Shown: one piece after another, positions 47,140 to 56,559 of the stretch | Layout: every line of letters starts with the position of its first letter | How positions within the stretch are numbered: position 1 is the stretch's first letter | From: Warburgia ugandensis | Lineage: Eukaryota > Streptophyta > Magnoliopsida > Canellales > Canellaceae | NCBI GenBank assembly: GCA_035236585.1 | Contig: CP141132.1 | Location: 62,283,880-62,347,879, forward strand | Direction: 5' to 3' | DNA: 64,000 nucleotides | Made by a program: the position numbers and the translations under genes | The notes under the pieces: model-generated | The model's input: the letters and a program-made list of their open reading frames with translations, nothing else | Databases searched by the model: none | What the model was told of the DNA's origin: nothing

Positions 47140-48300
47140 GAGGATGAACAACAATGGAAAAAGTTATTAAGAGAAAGTCAAAGAGAATCAAAGAAACTAT
47201 CCAATACAATAGTAAGAGGCAAGAGATAGGTGACAGTATAGCATCTTATAGTAGTTACCTAAGGTCCACATTAAGAAGCTTGGTGCTTATCATGATTGAT
47301 GATTGGAGACATGTGTCACCAACAATCAAAGATTCAATATGGGAAATGGTGAAGGTATATAAAAATATTATATATTATATGATATATAGCATACCTTGTC
47401 TTCTTAATTTCAAATATAGTAATGTGCTATGTACTTTGTAGACTACCTTTGAGGTACTTGAAGAGAAGAAAGCACATGGTTTGTAAGGAGTTGGTGAGTA
47501 ATGGAGAAAATGGAAGAACTACCTTATTCACAGTCACACAGTTTCAAATGTTGATGATTCGTTGAGGCTATACATAGTGCCTGTCATTTATTCCAATGTC
47601 ATTGATCAAGATGTGTGGAATAAAATTGTAAAGGTCTTCACGTCCACTAAATTTGAGGTATGTGCTAAAATAATGTTTCACTAAATTAAATACATATAAC
47701 ATCCTATTATGCTTAATTACATAATACAAATGTGCAGGAAAAGTGTACGAGAAGGAGAAAGGTGTGTGAAACTGATATGCAACACCAACTCTCTAAGTTG
47801 GGTTACACATGTTTGGAAGAATGTGAAGTCATTATTTGTGGCAGTTTATTCCTTTCAAATTTTATCATAGTTATATATATATATATATATCATTACCTAA
47901 CTATACAATCTTGCTTGACAGCAAAAGAAAGCTGGGACTATGGATCCCATTTACTGTGTTGTCCTTTGGAAGATGGTGCATTCAATGGGTTGTAGCACCC
48001 AAACCTTCACAAACGAAGCTATTGCAAAAGTTACTACTCGCATTGTAAGTGGTTACACATGTCTACCCTTGACTGTCTTAAATTTTATACAATTAATTAA
48101 TTGATCTAATCATATCCTTCTAATTAAATATTGTAGGACATGCTTACCCAAGAAAGTGCAAGCACAAAAACTCTAAGCAGCACTGATGCCTCCAATGACA
48201 TCCTACATAGAGCTATGTGCAATAAGAAGGACCAACCTGGCTGAGTAAGGGGCCAAGGGCATGTTGTTGTTCCTTCCAAATACTTTGGTCGAAAAGTACT
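47140..48300 (+). pseudogene. Transposase_24 (Ptta/En/Spm) protein remnant
   Basis: The open frame 47154-47441 carries YNSKRQEIGDSIASYSSYLR and LVLIMIDDWRHVSPTIKDSI, matching the N-terminal part of plant Ptta/En/Spm proteins (YNxxGQPxGxNxxxLxSxxGxxxRxxVPIxxxxWRxVPxxxKxxlW). Further on come CTRRRKVCETDMQHQLSKLG with YTCLEECE (about 47738-47830), then DASNDILHRAMCNKKDQPG and VRGQGHVVVPSKYFG (about 48180-48290, TGA between), matching DxLTxALGxPEHxGRVRGxGxxxxxxxYF. Introns or indels separate the blocks. The family is associated with CACTA transposons; this copy is interrupted by stops. Confidence 0.78.
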
Positions 48301-49444
48301 TGTACTTGACGACGAGGAGCCCTACCAATAGATGTCTAAAAATGTAAAAAAGGTTGTAATTAGGTGGTTGTACAAAAGAGGTTAAGAGCCAGTTTCTCAT
48401 ATCCATGTACCTCAATCAAATGCTAGTTGCAATTAGCCTACAGAATAAGTTCATGAAGGACAACCTTTGCCCTTTACAAGAGAAATTTCAGCCAAGGAGG
48501 TATATATGTAGATACTGAAAGTTTTTTATTGTCCTTCTATAATTCTAATATCTCAACACCAAAATGTATTAGCCTTTCAGACCAACACCAAGGAGGTATA
48601 TAGGTAGATACCAAAATTTTTATCCATATCTAATGCATTTGAATTATAAATTTGTAGTGCATAGTTAAGATGAACTACTATAATCGAGACTATATAACCA
48701 CCAAAACTCACTTGGAAGAATGTCAAGGTATTAAAAATAGTTAATTACTCTATTTTATAAACTCAACTTACAATATTACACTTGATATTTATTTATCCTT
48801 TTTGCTTTCCTTATTGCATAGTGCCCTAAGTAATAGTCTAATTGGAAGAGGGGGTACTATATATTTAAATACATGAGAACCCTAGTAAGACATTTTATCC
48901 AATATTCTTTTACAATTTTTTTTATAGATTCTAGATCAAAAGAATGAGTGAACTAAATTAAATATAATATATTTTAGGCTGCGCTCTTTGAATGAGCAAA
49001 GAAGAATTACTCCAAAGCAAACCTCAATGAAATACATAGCAAATAGACTAAGCATATAATGGTCCTTAATTAGAACAAATTAGAGTAATTACACAATGTT
49101 AATTACATGTGTGTATAGAGAAGTGTACTTGCAAATACTTATGATTTTTTTTTTCATGTCTTTAAATTTCTTATGTTGGCAGTAAATGTGGATGTTGCAA
49201 TGAATGTATTGTGGTTTCATTTTTCAAGTCTTTTCAAAATTAAAAAAGACTATATATTTTGCATATAATTGTGTATGGATGCTGAATTTGGCCGTTCTAC
49301 TAAATGTAGAAGTGAATGTGGATTTCTTTTTCATGTCTTTAAAGAATGTATGAATAATTTGATAGTAGTACATTGAATGTATGCAGAAATACAGGTTATG
49401 ATTGCAGTATAAAGTAATGGAAAATAAAAATAAAAAATTTGCAC
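48301..49444. other. CACTA internal sequence, no clear coding
   Basis: AT-rich sequence. A short partial duplication (CAAGGAGGTATATA followed by GTAGATA) occurs at about 48494 and 48589. No protein motif recognised. Confidence 0.45.
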
Positions 49445-49756
49445 GACTTTTAAAGTTGGAATGAAAAAATCAACTTTAAAAGTACAAACTATTAAAGTCA
49501 GAATGAAAAAAACAAAATGACTTTAAAAGTCAAGTACTTTTGAATCAATTTTTCATAAAGTCAGTTTTCCAATATAACTTTAAAAGTCCTATACAATTTA
49601 TGGACTTTTCAAGTTAGAAATAGTACACTGACTTTAAAAGTTCAACACCTTTAAAGTCGTTTTCTTTTCAATTTCTTTTATTATAGATTTTCAAAGTCGA
49701 CTAGATAAAAGTTGCTTTAATAACTGACTTCCATAAATATTTTTAAATGACTTTAA
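49445..49756 (+). repeat. Palindromic subterminal repeats of the CACTA element
   Basis: At least ten copies of a motif close to GACTTTAAAAGTC, many nearly self-complementary, occur in about 310 bp in both orientations (for example near 49445, 49475, 49492, 49520, 49555, 49580, 49630, 49652, 49749). Arrays like this near the ends of CACTA elements bind the element's own DNA-binding protein (TnpA in maize En/Spm). Binding here is inferred. Confidence 0.75.
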
Positions 49757-49762
49757 AACTCT

Positions 49763-49776
49763 CCTATCTAGTGGTG
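49763..49776 (+). repeat. CACTA right terminal inverted repeat
   Basis: CCTATCTAGTGGTG. Read on the other strand it begins CACCACTAGATAGG. It could equally end at TAGTG (49773), which gives an exact CACTA terminus. The 3-bp target duplication cannot be tested without the left end. Confidence 0.6.
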
Positions 49777-49779
49777 ACA

Positions 49780-50459
49780 TTAGTACATTTTTATGAAAAT
49801 AGGAGAAGGCAAACAAACAATAAATGTATCCAACTATGTCATAGATCCAAGCCATTCATCCCGTAGGACAAGAAATGGGTAAGTGATATAGAGAAGTTCC
49901 CGTGTTTCAACCTATTGCCTCATAATTAATTTATTATTTCGTCTTGCTTCTCAGCCACTTATGGGGAAGCCAGTATGATTTCTCTTCGCTTTGCTTTAGC
50001 ATCATGTGAGCAATCGAAAAGTTATCTCAGCCCTAGCTGAAAAGAATTAGGTTTCCTTTTATTCATGTTGAAAGGCCATTGAAGAGCTGCCAATTCGTAT
50101 CTAGTTCCATCCTTTGAATGAAAACTAGCCACACATGTCAAGACATCTTAGTAAAAAGTGACTCTTCCGTTTCGACGTAAATAATCTTGGATAAGTAGCA
50201 AGCCCTCGTACTTCCGCCTTTCATATTTCATTTGAATCCCTATCATACACGTGGCAGTGACAGAAAAGTGTTCATGTGGCAAACATAGTTAATCCAGTGG
50301 GTAAATGATAACCATTGATCGATTTTGAAATTAGCAAACAGTGTGCAGTGCATTCATTGGAAACTGTGAGTTGCCAGTTCGGATAATAAGAGGACTCCCT
50401 TCTTTTAATCCGAACTTTCGTATAATTAAGACCACTTGGAAGTAACCTTTTAAACGAAA
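49780..50459. other. Intergenic sequence upstream of the DUF1677 gene
   Basis: No repeat or coding motif recognised. An ACACGTGGCA G-box/ABRE-like element lies at about 50249-50258, 1.46 kb before the gene, too far to assign to it with confidence. Confidence 0.45.
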
Positions 50460-50563
50460 GTTCAAGACATCTGTGAATAAAAAGGGACTACCATCCTTTT
50501 ATCCCGTGACCTCAGTTCAAGACATCTGTGAATAAAAAGGGACTACCATCCTTTTATCCCGTG
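50460..50563 (+). repeat. 55-bp tandem duplication
   Basis: The unit starting GTTCAAGACATCTGTG at 50460 repeats at 50515 with the text through ATCCCGTG identical. The second copy then runs into CT repeats. Perfect identity implies a recent event. Confidence 0.95.
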
Positions 50564-50607
50564 CTCTCTCTCTCTCCCGTGCTCTCTCTCTCTCTCTCTC
50601 TCTCTCT
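50563..50607 (+). repeat. Interrupted (CT)n microsatellite
   Basis: Two CT runs separated by CCCGTG, itself a copy of the end of the 55-bp unit. Confidence 0.93.
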
Positions 50608-50905
50608 GCGTTTCTGTGCTCACCTTGTTTGGTGTGATTGCGGAAGCCCCAAAGATGCATGGCTACGATAACACACCACGTGATCCTTACTCGTATTATA
50701 ATTGAGGCGCAAAAGTAGTATTGTTTGTACTTCTTAAATCCTTTTAACATTTTTGTATTATTTTAAAAACCTTGTCCTTAGTTGCACCCTTAACTAATTA
50801 ATCTTAACTATAGGAAGTCCGGTTAAGTTGCTCTAGAGACCTTGGAAATCCGTCTGGAAGTATTAATCTCACACCGTATTGTTGCATACAGTGGGCCTAA
50901 AACTT

Positions 50906-51277
50906 TCAACTGATGACACTAATTGGGAATTCCCATAATTTCTGAAGGATGTGTTGAATGCATTTCCTTCTATCTTTTTGGGTGGGCAAGTCGGTTTTGT
51001 GTGTAACCCCAAACCAATGAACATCTTGAACCCGAGACCTAGCACAGTCCTCTGCTTGCACTAGAAGGCCGATGCTGTTAGTTATCATAAGGCGATTAGC
51101 TCCAATTTTGGTAATGTAAACTTCTGATATTCCATAACTAGAGTAAGGTTGCCCTCTCCGGAGCTCCACTGATGCACAAGCTGTCCACATAAAGTGAAAG
51201 ACTACGATTAATCTACGAAACAAAGGTGCCGCTATAGACACGTTGAATTGTTTATGTGGCTGACTTTTCATCCTCAC
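50906..51277 (-). CDS. Unassigned 123-codon open frame
   Basis: An open frame of 123 codons on the minus strand, divergent from the DUF1677 gene with 437 bp between the two start codons. The product begins MRMKSQPHKQFNVSIAAPL and has a basic stretch (THKTDLPTQKDRRK) near the end. I recognise no domain, signal peptide or membrane segment. It is longer than most chance frames here and lies in the only low-repeat part of the window. It could still be chance or a transposon scrap. Treat as hypothetical. Confidence 0.2.
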   Translation of the reverse strand: MRMKSQPHKQFNVSIAAPLFRRLIVVFHFMWTACASVELRRGQPYSSYGISEVYITKIGANRLMITNSIGLLVQAEDCARSRVQDVHWFGVTHKTDLPTQKDRRKCIQHILQKLWEFPISVIS

Positions 51278-51523
51278 TTATGGCAGATCGTTGTCATTGA
51301 GATGAAAGAAATGCATCTTTACATGCATCCATGGTTGTGTAAATAAGTAAAGAGATTTCCAAATGAAAACATTCAATTTTAAAAATAATGAAACTTTTGT
51401 TTCCGAACTCTTCCTCAAAAATCTGGTTCATTCATGGGTTCACTTTTCAGAATTGATTGCAGACAAGAGAGTCTACATGGGCCACATATGTCACTTTTAG
51501 GTTCTAAACTGGAAAGTAGAAAT

Positions 51524-51534
51524 GATATAAATTA
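51524..51534 (+). promoter_or_regulatory. Candidate TATA box of the DUF1677 gene
   Basis: GATATAAATTA upstream of the only intact gene. The implied 5' UTR of about 150 bases is reasonable for plants. Sequence match only. Confidence 0.35.
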
Positions 51535-51714
51535 GTTTCTAGGGGTTCAACCTCCCTCTACACATACAATTCTGAGCAGATTTTCTCAGCCTCCATCCGT
51601 GCAAAAGCCTCCAACACCGTTCAATTATTAGAACTACTTCCCGATTCCTAAACTGAGTACTATTTCTTACTGAGAAACTTGATACCACCTGATTGTTTCT
51701 GAGATTTAGTCCTC

Positions 51715-52272
51715 ATGGCACCCAATGGGGAAACAATTTTCAGTTCCTACAGCAGGGACAAGTTCTACAAGCCTCCAAAATTATCAACGGAGGGTCTTCA
51801 GAGAGCAGTATCTGACTTATCGTTTGCGATGAGCAAAGAAGAAATAGATGTGAAGCTTCCACCCATTAATGAGGTTGAAGGTGCCAAGTGTGAATGTTGT
51901 GGCATGTCCGAAAAGTGCACGCCGGAATACATTCGGCGGGTCCGGGACAAACACTGTGGGAAATGGATATGTGGGTTGTGCTCTGAGGCTGTGAAGGAAG
52001 AGGTGGAAAAGAAGGGAGAGGGAATGGAAGAAGCTTTGGGTGCTCATATGAGTGTTTGTGTGAGGTTCAATAGGATTGGTAGGCCATATCCAGCTTTATT
52101 TCATGCCCAGGCCGTGAAGGAGATATTGAAGAAGAGTACATTGGATGGTAGAGTGCGGACCAAGTCTATTAGCCCTAGAGAGAAGGTGGGTGCGAAGAAG
52201 GGGGGAATAGCAAGGAGCTCAAGTTGTATTCCGGCAATCACAAAGGAAATCAGAGATGGAATGGCAGGTTGA
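51715..52272 (+). CDS. DUF1677 family protein (185 aa)
   Basis: Plant-specific protein of the DUF1677 family; its biochemical role is not established to my knowledge. The single uninterrupted frame encodes 185 residues. Residues 57-99 hold the family signature: C59-E-C61-C62-G, then C68-TPEYI-RRVR, C81-GKWIC86-GLC89-SEAVKEE. These closely spaced cysteines suggest a metal-binding or disulfide-linked fold (inference). A second conserved part, MSVCVRFNRIGRPYPALFHA, lies at about 112-131. The N-terminal 50 and C-terminal 50 residues are less ordered; the C-terminus is basic and serine-rich. No signal peptide or membrane segment is seen, so a soluble intracellular protein is likely. The ATG at 51715 is the first in frame, and the length is in the usual range. 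No intron. It is flanked by repeats on both sides and is the only gene here that appears intact. Confidence 0.93.
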   Translation: MAPNGETIFSSYSRDKFYKPPKLSTEGLQRAVSDLSFAMSKEEIDVKLPPINEVEGAKCECCGMSEKCTPEYIRRVRDKHCGKWICGLCSEAVKEEVEKKGEGMEEALGAHMSVCVRFNRIGRPYPALFHAQAVKEILKKSTLDGRVRTKSISPREKVGAKKGGIARSSSCIPAITKEIRDGMAG

Positions 52273-52329
52273 AGAGGGAAACCGTGCTTTTGGTTGGGTC
52301 AATGGGTGGGGAATGTTATACAGTGAGCA

Positions 52330-52366
52330 CTGCTGCTGCTGCTGCTGCTGCTCTCTCTCTCTCTCC
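52330..52366 (+). repeat. (CTG)n(CT)n compound microsatellite in the DUF1677 3' flank
   Basis: About seven CTG units followed by about seven CT units, starting 58 bases after the stop codon and so probably in the 3' UTR. Confidence 0.95.
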
Positions 52367-52369
52367 GAG

Positions 52370-53120
52370 TTTGTCCTGTTAGTCCGAGTGTCTCTCTGTC
52401 TCTATCCATATCCATCCATCTATTTAAATAGCTGCGTCATTTTGTTGAGTGATCAACAATTGGATCTCTAGTATCTTATGTTTGTGTGGTCAAATTATCT
52501 CTTGCGGACCTCTTTTCGGGGATCAACACCTTATTACCGGTTTTTAATGCGGAACCACAGTTCCATCCACAAGTTTTTTATTATTGAGGGTGCAACTTAT
52601 TCTCTTTCTTGTTGATCACGCTTTTTTCCTTGTAGAGTGTCTTTTGGTTGACTTTCTTGTTCATATAATCTTCTGCAACCCCTTCTTGTGGATATAGCAG
52701 TCCTTTTCTTTTCTTTTTTGTGTCTATTTCCCTCTCATGCATGTGACAAACTCTCTTCCATTCCCAATCCCCTCTAACCAATTTGACACGTAGTATGGAG
52801 TAAGGTGCACAGGAAAAAGTGCTAGATCGGAACATTGTTTTGTGTGTACTCCATGTACAACGATGCTGCAATGACATTGCTGACATTGTTTCGCTTGTAG
52901 TTAACATACACATGGTATCTTAATCCATGACTGTATCCAGGCTTCTTGTTAGATGTTGTAAAAGAGAAAATGTGAGTCATGATTCTTGTAACTCCATATT
53001 ATATAGGTCTTGTTTGTATTTGATGGATCAGTTCTAATTGGTAAGAACATGTACTGAATATCAGCCTTCGTCCAGAGACTTGCTAGTGCGCTTACCGTTG
53101 TCTCCTTAATATATATAAAA
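52370..53120. other. Downstream flank, nothing recognised
   Basis: No coding motif or repeat boundary seen. A short TATTTAAATAG palindrome lies at 52421-52431. No canonical AATAAA signal is visible near the DUF1677 stop. Confidence 0.45.
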
Positions 53121-53190
53121 GGGTAGCCAGGTGTACAAACTCCCGCGTCTGCAGGTTCTGGGGAAGGGTCAGACAACAGAGGGTCTACCT
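53121..53190 (-). mobile_element. Au-type SINE, 3' fragment
   Basis: Read on the minus strand, CCCTTCCCCAGAACC, GCGGGAGTTTGTACACCTGG and CTACCC match the tail half of the Au SINE (compare 13340-13393 on the plus strand). The tRNA-related head with the pol III boxes is missing, as is common for truncated SINE copies. Confidence 0.7.
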
Positions 53191-53194
53191 CATA

Positions 53195-54030
53195 TGTCTT
53201 CTTCCACAATTGACTGGGATGAAGTCTGTATATATCCTCTAATTTGCTTGAAATTAATTGTACTAATTGGCACCCCAGTTACTAAAAAGGAAGTGGGAAA
53301 CCTACTACTAGAGTGTTTAAGCCGGGTTAACATAGGAGTACGTTGCAACAACCATAAATATTTATCCTGAAATCACATAATGCCGATGACAGTACTTTTC
53401 TTCTAAAAAATACGGCTATATGGCTTATTGCTTATAAGATTGCGCCAATAGCCATTAAAAGCTCAATATATAAGACCGTTTCATAACTCAAAAAAGGAAT
53501 ATAAGATTACTTCGAAGACCCCTTTTAGATAAAGCTCCTATTAGGTAATTATTTGAGTGAAGGAGAATACATGGTCTACATTCTGCTTTATGTCTTCTGT
53601 CTCTTGTGATAGATGAATTTTTCCATTGTCTCATGCTCAACCGTTATTCTAATGGACCACGTTTGATGAATTTTTCTTCTTTATATATGATAACTTTAAT
53701 TATGAAGCAGTATTTGAATAGTGGGGTTTAATCAGGATAAAGGAACCACATACTTTTATGAGATGTAATGTTCAAACAAAATATGCACCTAATAAGAGTG
53801 AGAAACCTTTCTTTCAAAAGATATCGATGATAACATTATCTGGGGTAGGATCGCCAATATACTAGAACTCAATGCCGAGTCATTTGGCAACTCAGAAAAA
53901 TTAGAGTGATATTCCCACAAAATTCACCCAGACTTTCTTAGGGAAATGATATTTCCGGTCCTTCCATTTAACATAACCCCGTCTGTTTCACTTTTGTCAT
54001 TGAGATTAAACATTTTAAATTTTAAATTAC
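53195..54030. other. Spacer before the PMD array, nothing recognised
   Basis: AT-rich sequence. I found no similarity to the repeat units that follow, so the array seems to begin near 54030. Confidence 0.4.
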
Positions 54031-54110
54031 CAAAAAAAGTGAGTTCTATGCTGCATTTTTTTTGAACAAGGAAGTGTCATTCGAACCTACATTTTGTTTG
54101 AACAAGGAAA

Positions 54111-54115
54111 TGTCT
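54111..54115. other. Target site duplication of 1.8-kb solo LTR, left (TGTCT)
   Basis: TGTCT, identical to 55944-55948. Removing the insert restores a sequence matching units B and C (GTCTT then an ACTGACCT-like stretch). Confidence 0.85.
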
Positions 54116-55375
54116 TGTTCATATTTTTGGCAAGTGCACGAGCTATTATAGTATAGCTAATGCAAGTACGGGTCAATCCCATGGGAATTCGACTTAAAAT
54201 TTTGGAGTTTAAATAAAATTTAATTGACCAAAAATTAAAAACATGATAGAAATTAAATAACAATGAATTGTAAACTCATATCTATTTAACTAATAAAAAT
54301 TACATATTCCAAGTTCAAAAGGATAAAATAATAAAATAATAAATAAACTAAATAACAAATAAAATCCACTTTCCAAGCTTGATTATGAAAATTTTCTTCA
54401 AATCTGCTATTATCAAAGTCAATTAGCCTTCATCAATCTTGCAGTCATATCTCTGATTAAGAATTCAATGACTGGATTGTCCAGATTTTGGTAATCTAGA
54501 CTAAGCAAAGATTTTGAATTTTGGACAGCTTAGATCAAATTTTTGGATTTTAGAATGAAGATCAAGACTAGGGATTAGCTAGGAATTGTCCTCAGATAAA
54601 GATCTAAGAATTAATTGGAAATCTAATGAGAAAAAGATTAGAAAACAAAGCTATCTTGTTGGTTTAAGCTAAACCGTTGAGCTTAAATCAAACAAGAGTG
54701 GATTACTTTATTCCTCTAATAATTTGAGAATAAACAAAACCTGAATAAGGTAAAATAGAGATAGGAATAAGACAAAACCTGCGACACAAAGGGAATTCGA
54801 ATGGGGACACAATTGGTATTAAAATTGATTTGTAAAGGGTAGAAATGAATTATTATTTTTTAAATTCCTTATCTTTAACTTGTAGCCGACTGAAGAAGAA
54901 CGAACCCAGGGAGTTGTAACTCCAAAACGAAAAGAAAAGGAGGGAATATGAGTGAAATTGAGTTGGGCTTTTCTCCAAATATAGAAAGCTTCTAAAAAGG
55001 TGAGAATTCAAGCAGAAATTAATGAGAATCTATGATAAAACAACTATAAAATAGAGATGAAAACTAACTGTTAGCAGAGAAAGTGAGGACAACGATCAAA
55101 GTAGATGATGAAGACAACCAAATGATTGGAAAATACAACTAGAAATAGGGATGAAGAAGGTGAGGGAACGACTGATAAAATAGGTGAAACACACGGTAGG
55201 TAGCGGCTGAAACAGACTGTAAAAGAAAACAACGGTTGGGAGAGAGGACTGAGAGAGAAGTGCAAGTCGGGTTTTCCTTGTAGTACAAAGAGAGCCAGAG
55301 AGAGGGAGATAGGGAAAGAGAGAGTAGGGAACTGGGGAAGAAAGAGAGCTGGGTTTAGTGCGGTTCAAAGAAAGC

Positions 55376-55444
<69 letters not shown>

Positions 55445-55943
55445 AAGGAGAAGAGATAGATTAGGGAGAAGAAGAGAATGACTGGAAGAAAGTGGGTGAT
55501 AGAGGGGCGCTTTTGATGATGGAGCATCCCTTCTCAATGGTCATCCCATGGTCCTTCTTTCTGCCCTTTATAAAGCTTCGGTCTTTCTCATAGAGGAGGA
55601 CTCTTACAAAGAGTTTGTTTTCAATTAGAAAACAATTCTCATTTATAATAAAACGCCTCTTTAGTTTTGTCAATTTGATTCATGATGAAAATCTGATCTC
55701 ATTGATTTGATCTAATTCGTCCATATCCTGATTTAGTTGATCTGCACACATAAAATTCAATTAGATTTATCTTGATCATGTTTTAATCATTTGACCAGCT
55801 CTAATAATCATCTAACTATTAAATTTTGATAGTCAATTAGAGCTAAAATATAGAAATTTAATCTTAAATTTCAAAATTGATCGATGACATAATCTAATTA
55901 AATGCTAGATTAAGGTATTTTTACCAAAATTGAACAATTAACA
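54116..55943. repeat. Solo LTR, 1,828 bp, in array unit A
   Basis: It begins TGTTCATATTTTTGGCAAG and ends GAACAATTAACA, with TG...CA termini (TGTT/AACA inverted). It is flanked by an exact 5-bp duplication, TGTCT. The GTACGGGTCAATCCCATGGG text near 54160 is a phrase I associate with the ends of plant LTR retrotransposons. There is no second copy and no interior. It contains a 63-bp GA array at 55379-55441. The frames within it on the minus strand are mostly translated CT repeats. Confidence 0.8.
55379..55441. repeat. (GA)n microsatellite, 63 bp
   Basis: Perfect AG run inside the 1.8-kb solo LTR. Confidence 0.97.
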
Positions 55944-55948
55944 TGTCT
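55944..55948. other. Target site duplication of 1.8-kb solo LTR, right (TGTCT)
   Basis: Follows the terminal AATTAACA. Identical to 54111-54115. Confidence 0.85.
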
Positions 55949-56472
55949 TTATACTGACCTAGATAAGTTTTCACATTTTTTCATGGAAGAACTAGAAAAT
56001 TCCTCTTTGAATAATACTTTGATCTTTCTGTCACAAGCAACTCAAACTTTGCGGCTTTTCAACACAGATCAAAGCAGCTCCAATTTCAGCTTTACACCAT
56101 TCCAACTACTATCCTGTCATGTAAAATCTATCAACAAAATATAGCAGGTATGGAAATGAGCTCGAGTTTTCTTTATAGTCATAAGTGAACTTTTCCTGGC
56201 AAGAAATATTTGACACCTGTACTGACTCTAAGCAAGGCATCCTACATGTCCATGAAGACTCAGATAAATGATATGTCTCTGCTCTACAATGTAAAATTGG
56301 CTAGCAAGACTCTAAGATAATGTGGACTATTTGGTCTTGCGGGCTGCACTGTATGGTTTAAATAAGTACTAGGTTTCATGTTTGAACAAATGAAAACCCA
56401 CTTAGCATGAAATAAGGAATTCAAACTCTTATACTGCCATCGGGATTCTTCTTACTGAAGAATCATATATAA

Positions 56473-56552
56473 GGGCAGCCCGGTGCACGAAGTTCCTGCC
56501 TATGTAGGGTCCAAGGAAGGGGTGGACGAAAAGGGCCTATAGTATCTGTGTT
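56473..56552 (-). mobile_element. Au-type SINE, 3' fragment, in array unit A
   Basis: On the plus strand, GGGCAGCCCGGTGCACGAAG followed by TCCTGCCTATGTAGGGTCC is the reverse of the Au SINE tail. Unit C lacks it at the matching place, and unit B has only a short GAGGGTCGCCAGTG remnant at about 59154. Confidence 0.75.
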
Positions 56553-56559
56553 GACCTTT

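Larger units (their letters stand above)
47100..49776 (+). mobile_element. CACTA (En/Spm-type) transposon remnant, right part
   Basis: A plus-strand Transposase_24-like reading frame (47140-48300) is followed about 1.2 kb later by a cluster of palindromic GACTTTAAAAGTC-type subterminal repeats (49445-49756). A terminus TATCTAGTGGTG ends at 49776; its reverse complement CACCACTAGATA resembles CACTA-family ends (CACTACTAGAAA). Order and spacing fit the 3' half of a CACTA element. The left terminus and the catalytic TnpD-type transposase were not found, so the element is truncated, perhaps by the Gypsy-3 insertion. Confidence 0.7.
50608..51714. other. Proximal upstream region of the DUF1677 gene
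   Basis: It contains a CACGTG hexamer at about 50677 and a TATA-like GATATAAATTA at about 51524-51534, about 185 bp before the start codon, which could be the core promoter. It also includes the unassigned frame at 50906-51277. No transposon motif seen. Confidence 0.45.

Noticed and set aside
49445..49756. CRISPR-like or satellite array
   Set aside because: The repeats are short, palindromic and irregularly spaced, with no conserved spacers. They fit CACTA subterminal repeats in a plant.
52581..52913. 110-codon minus-strand frame downstream of the DUF1677 gene
   Set aside because: Lysine- and methionine-rich with no motif. It starts and ends without any supporting signal, so chance is likelier.
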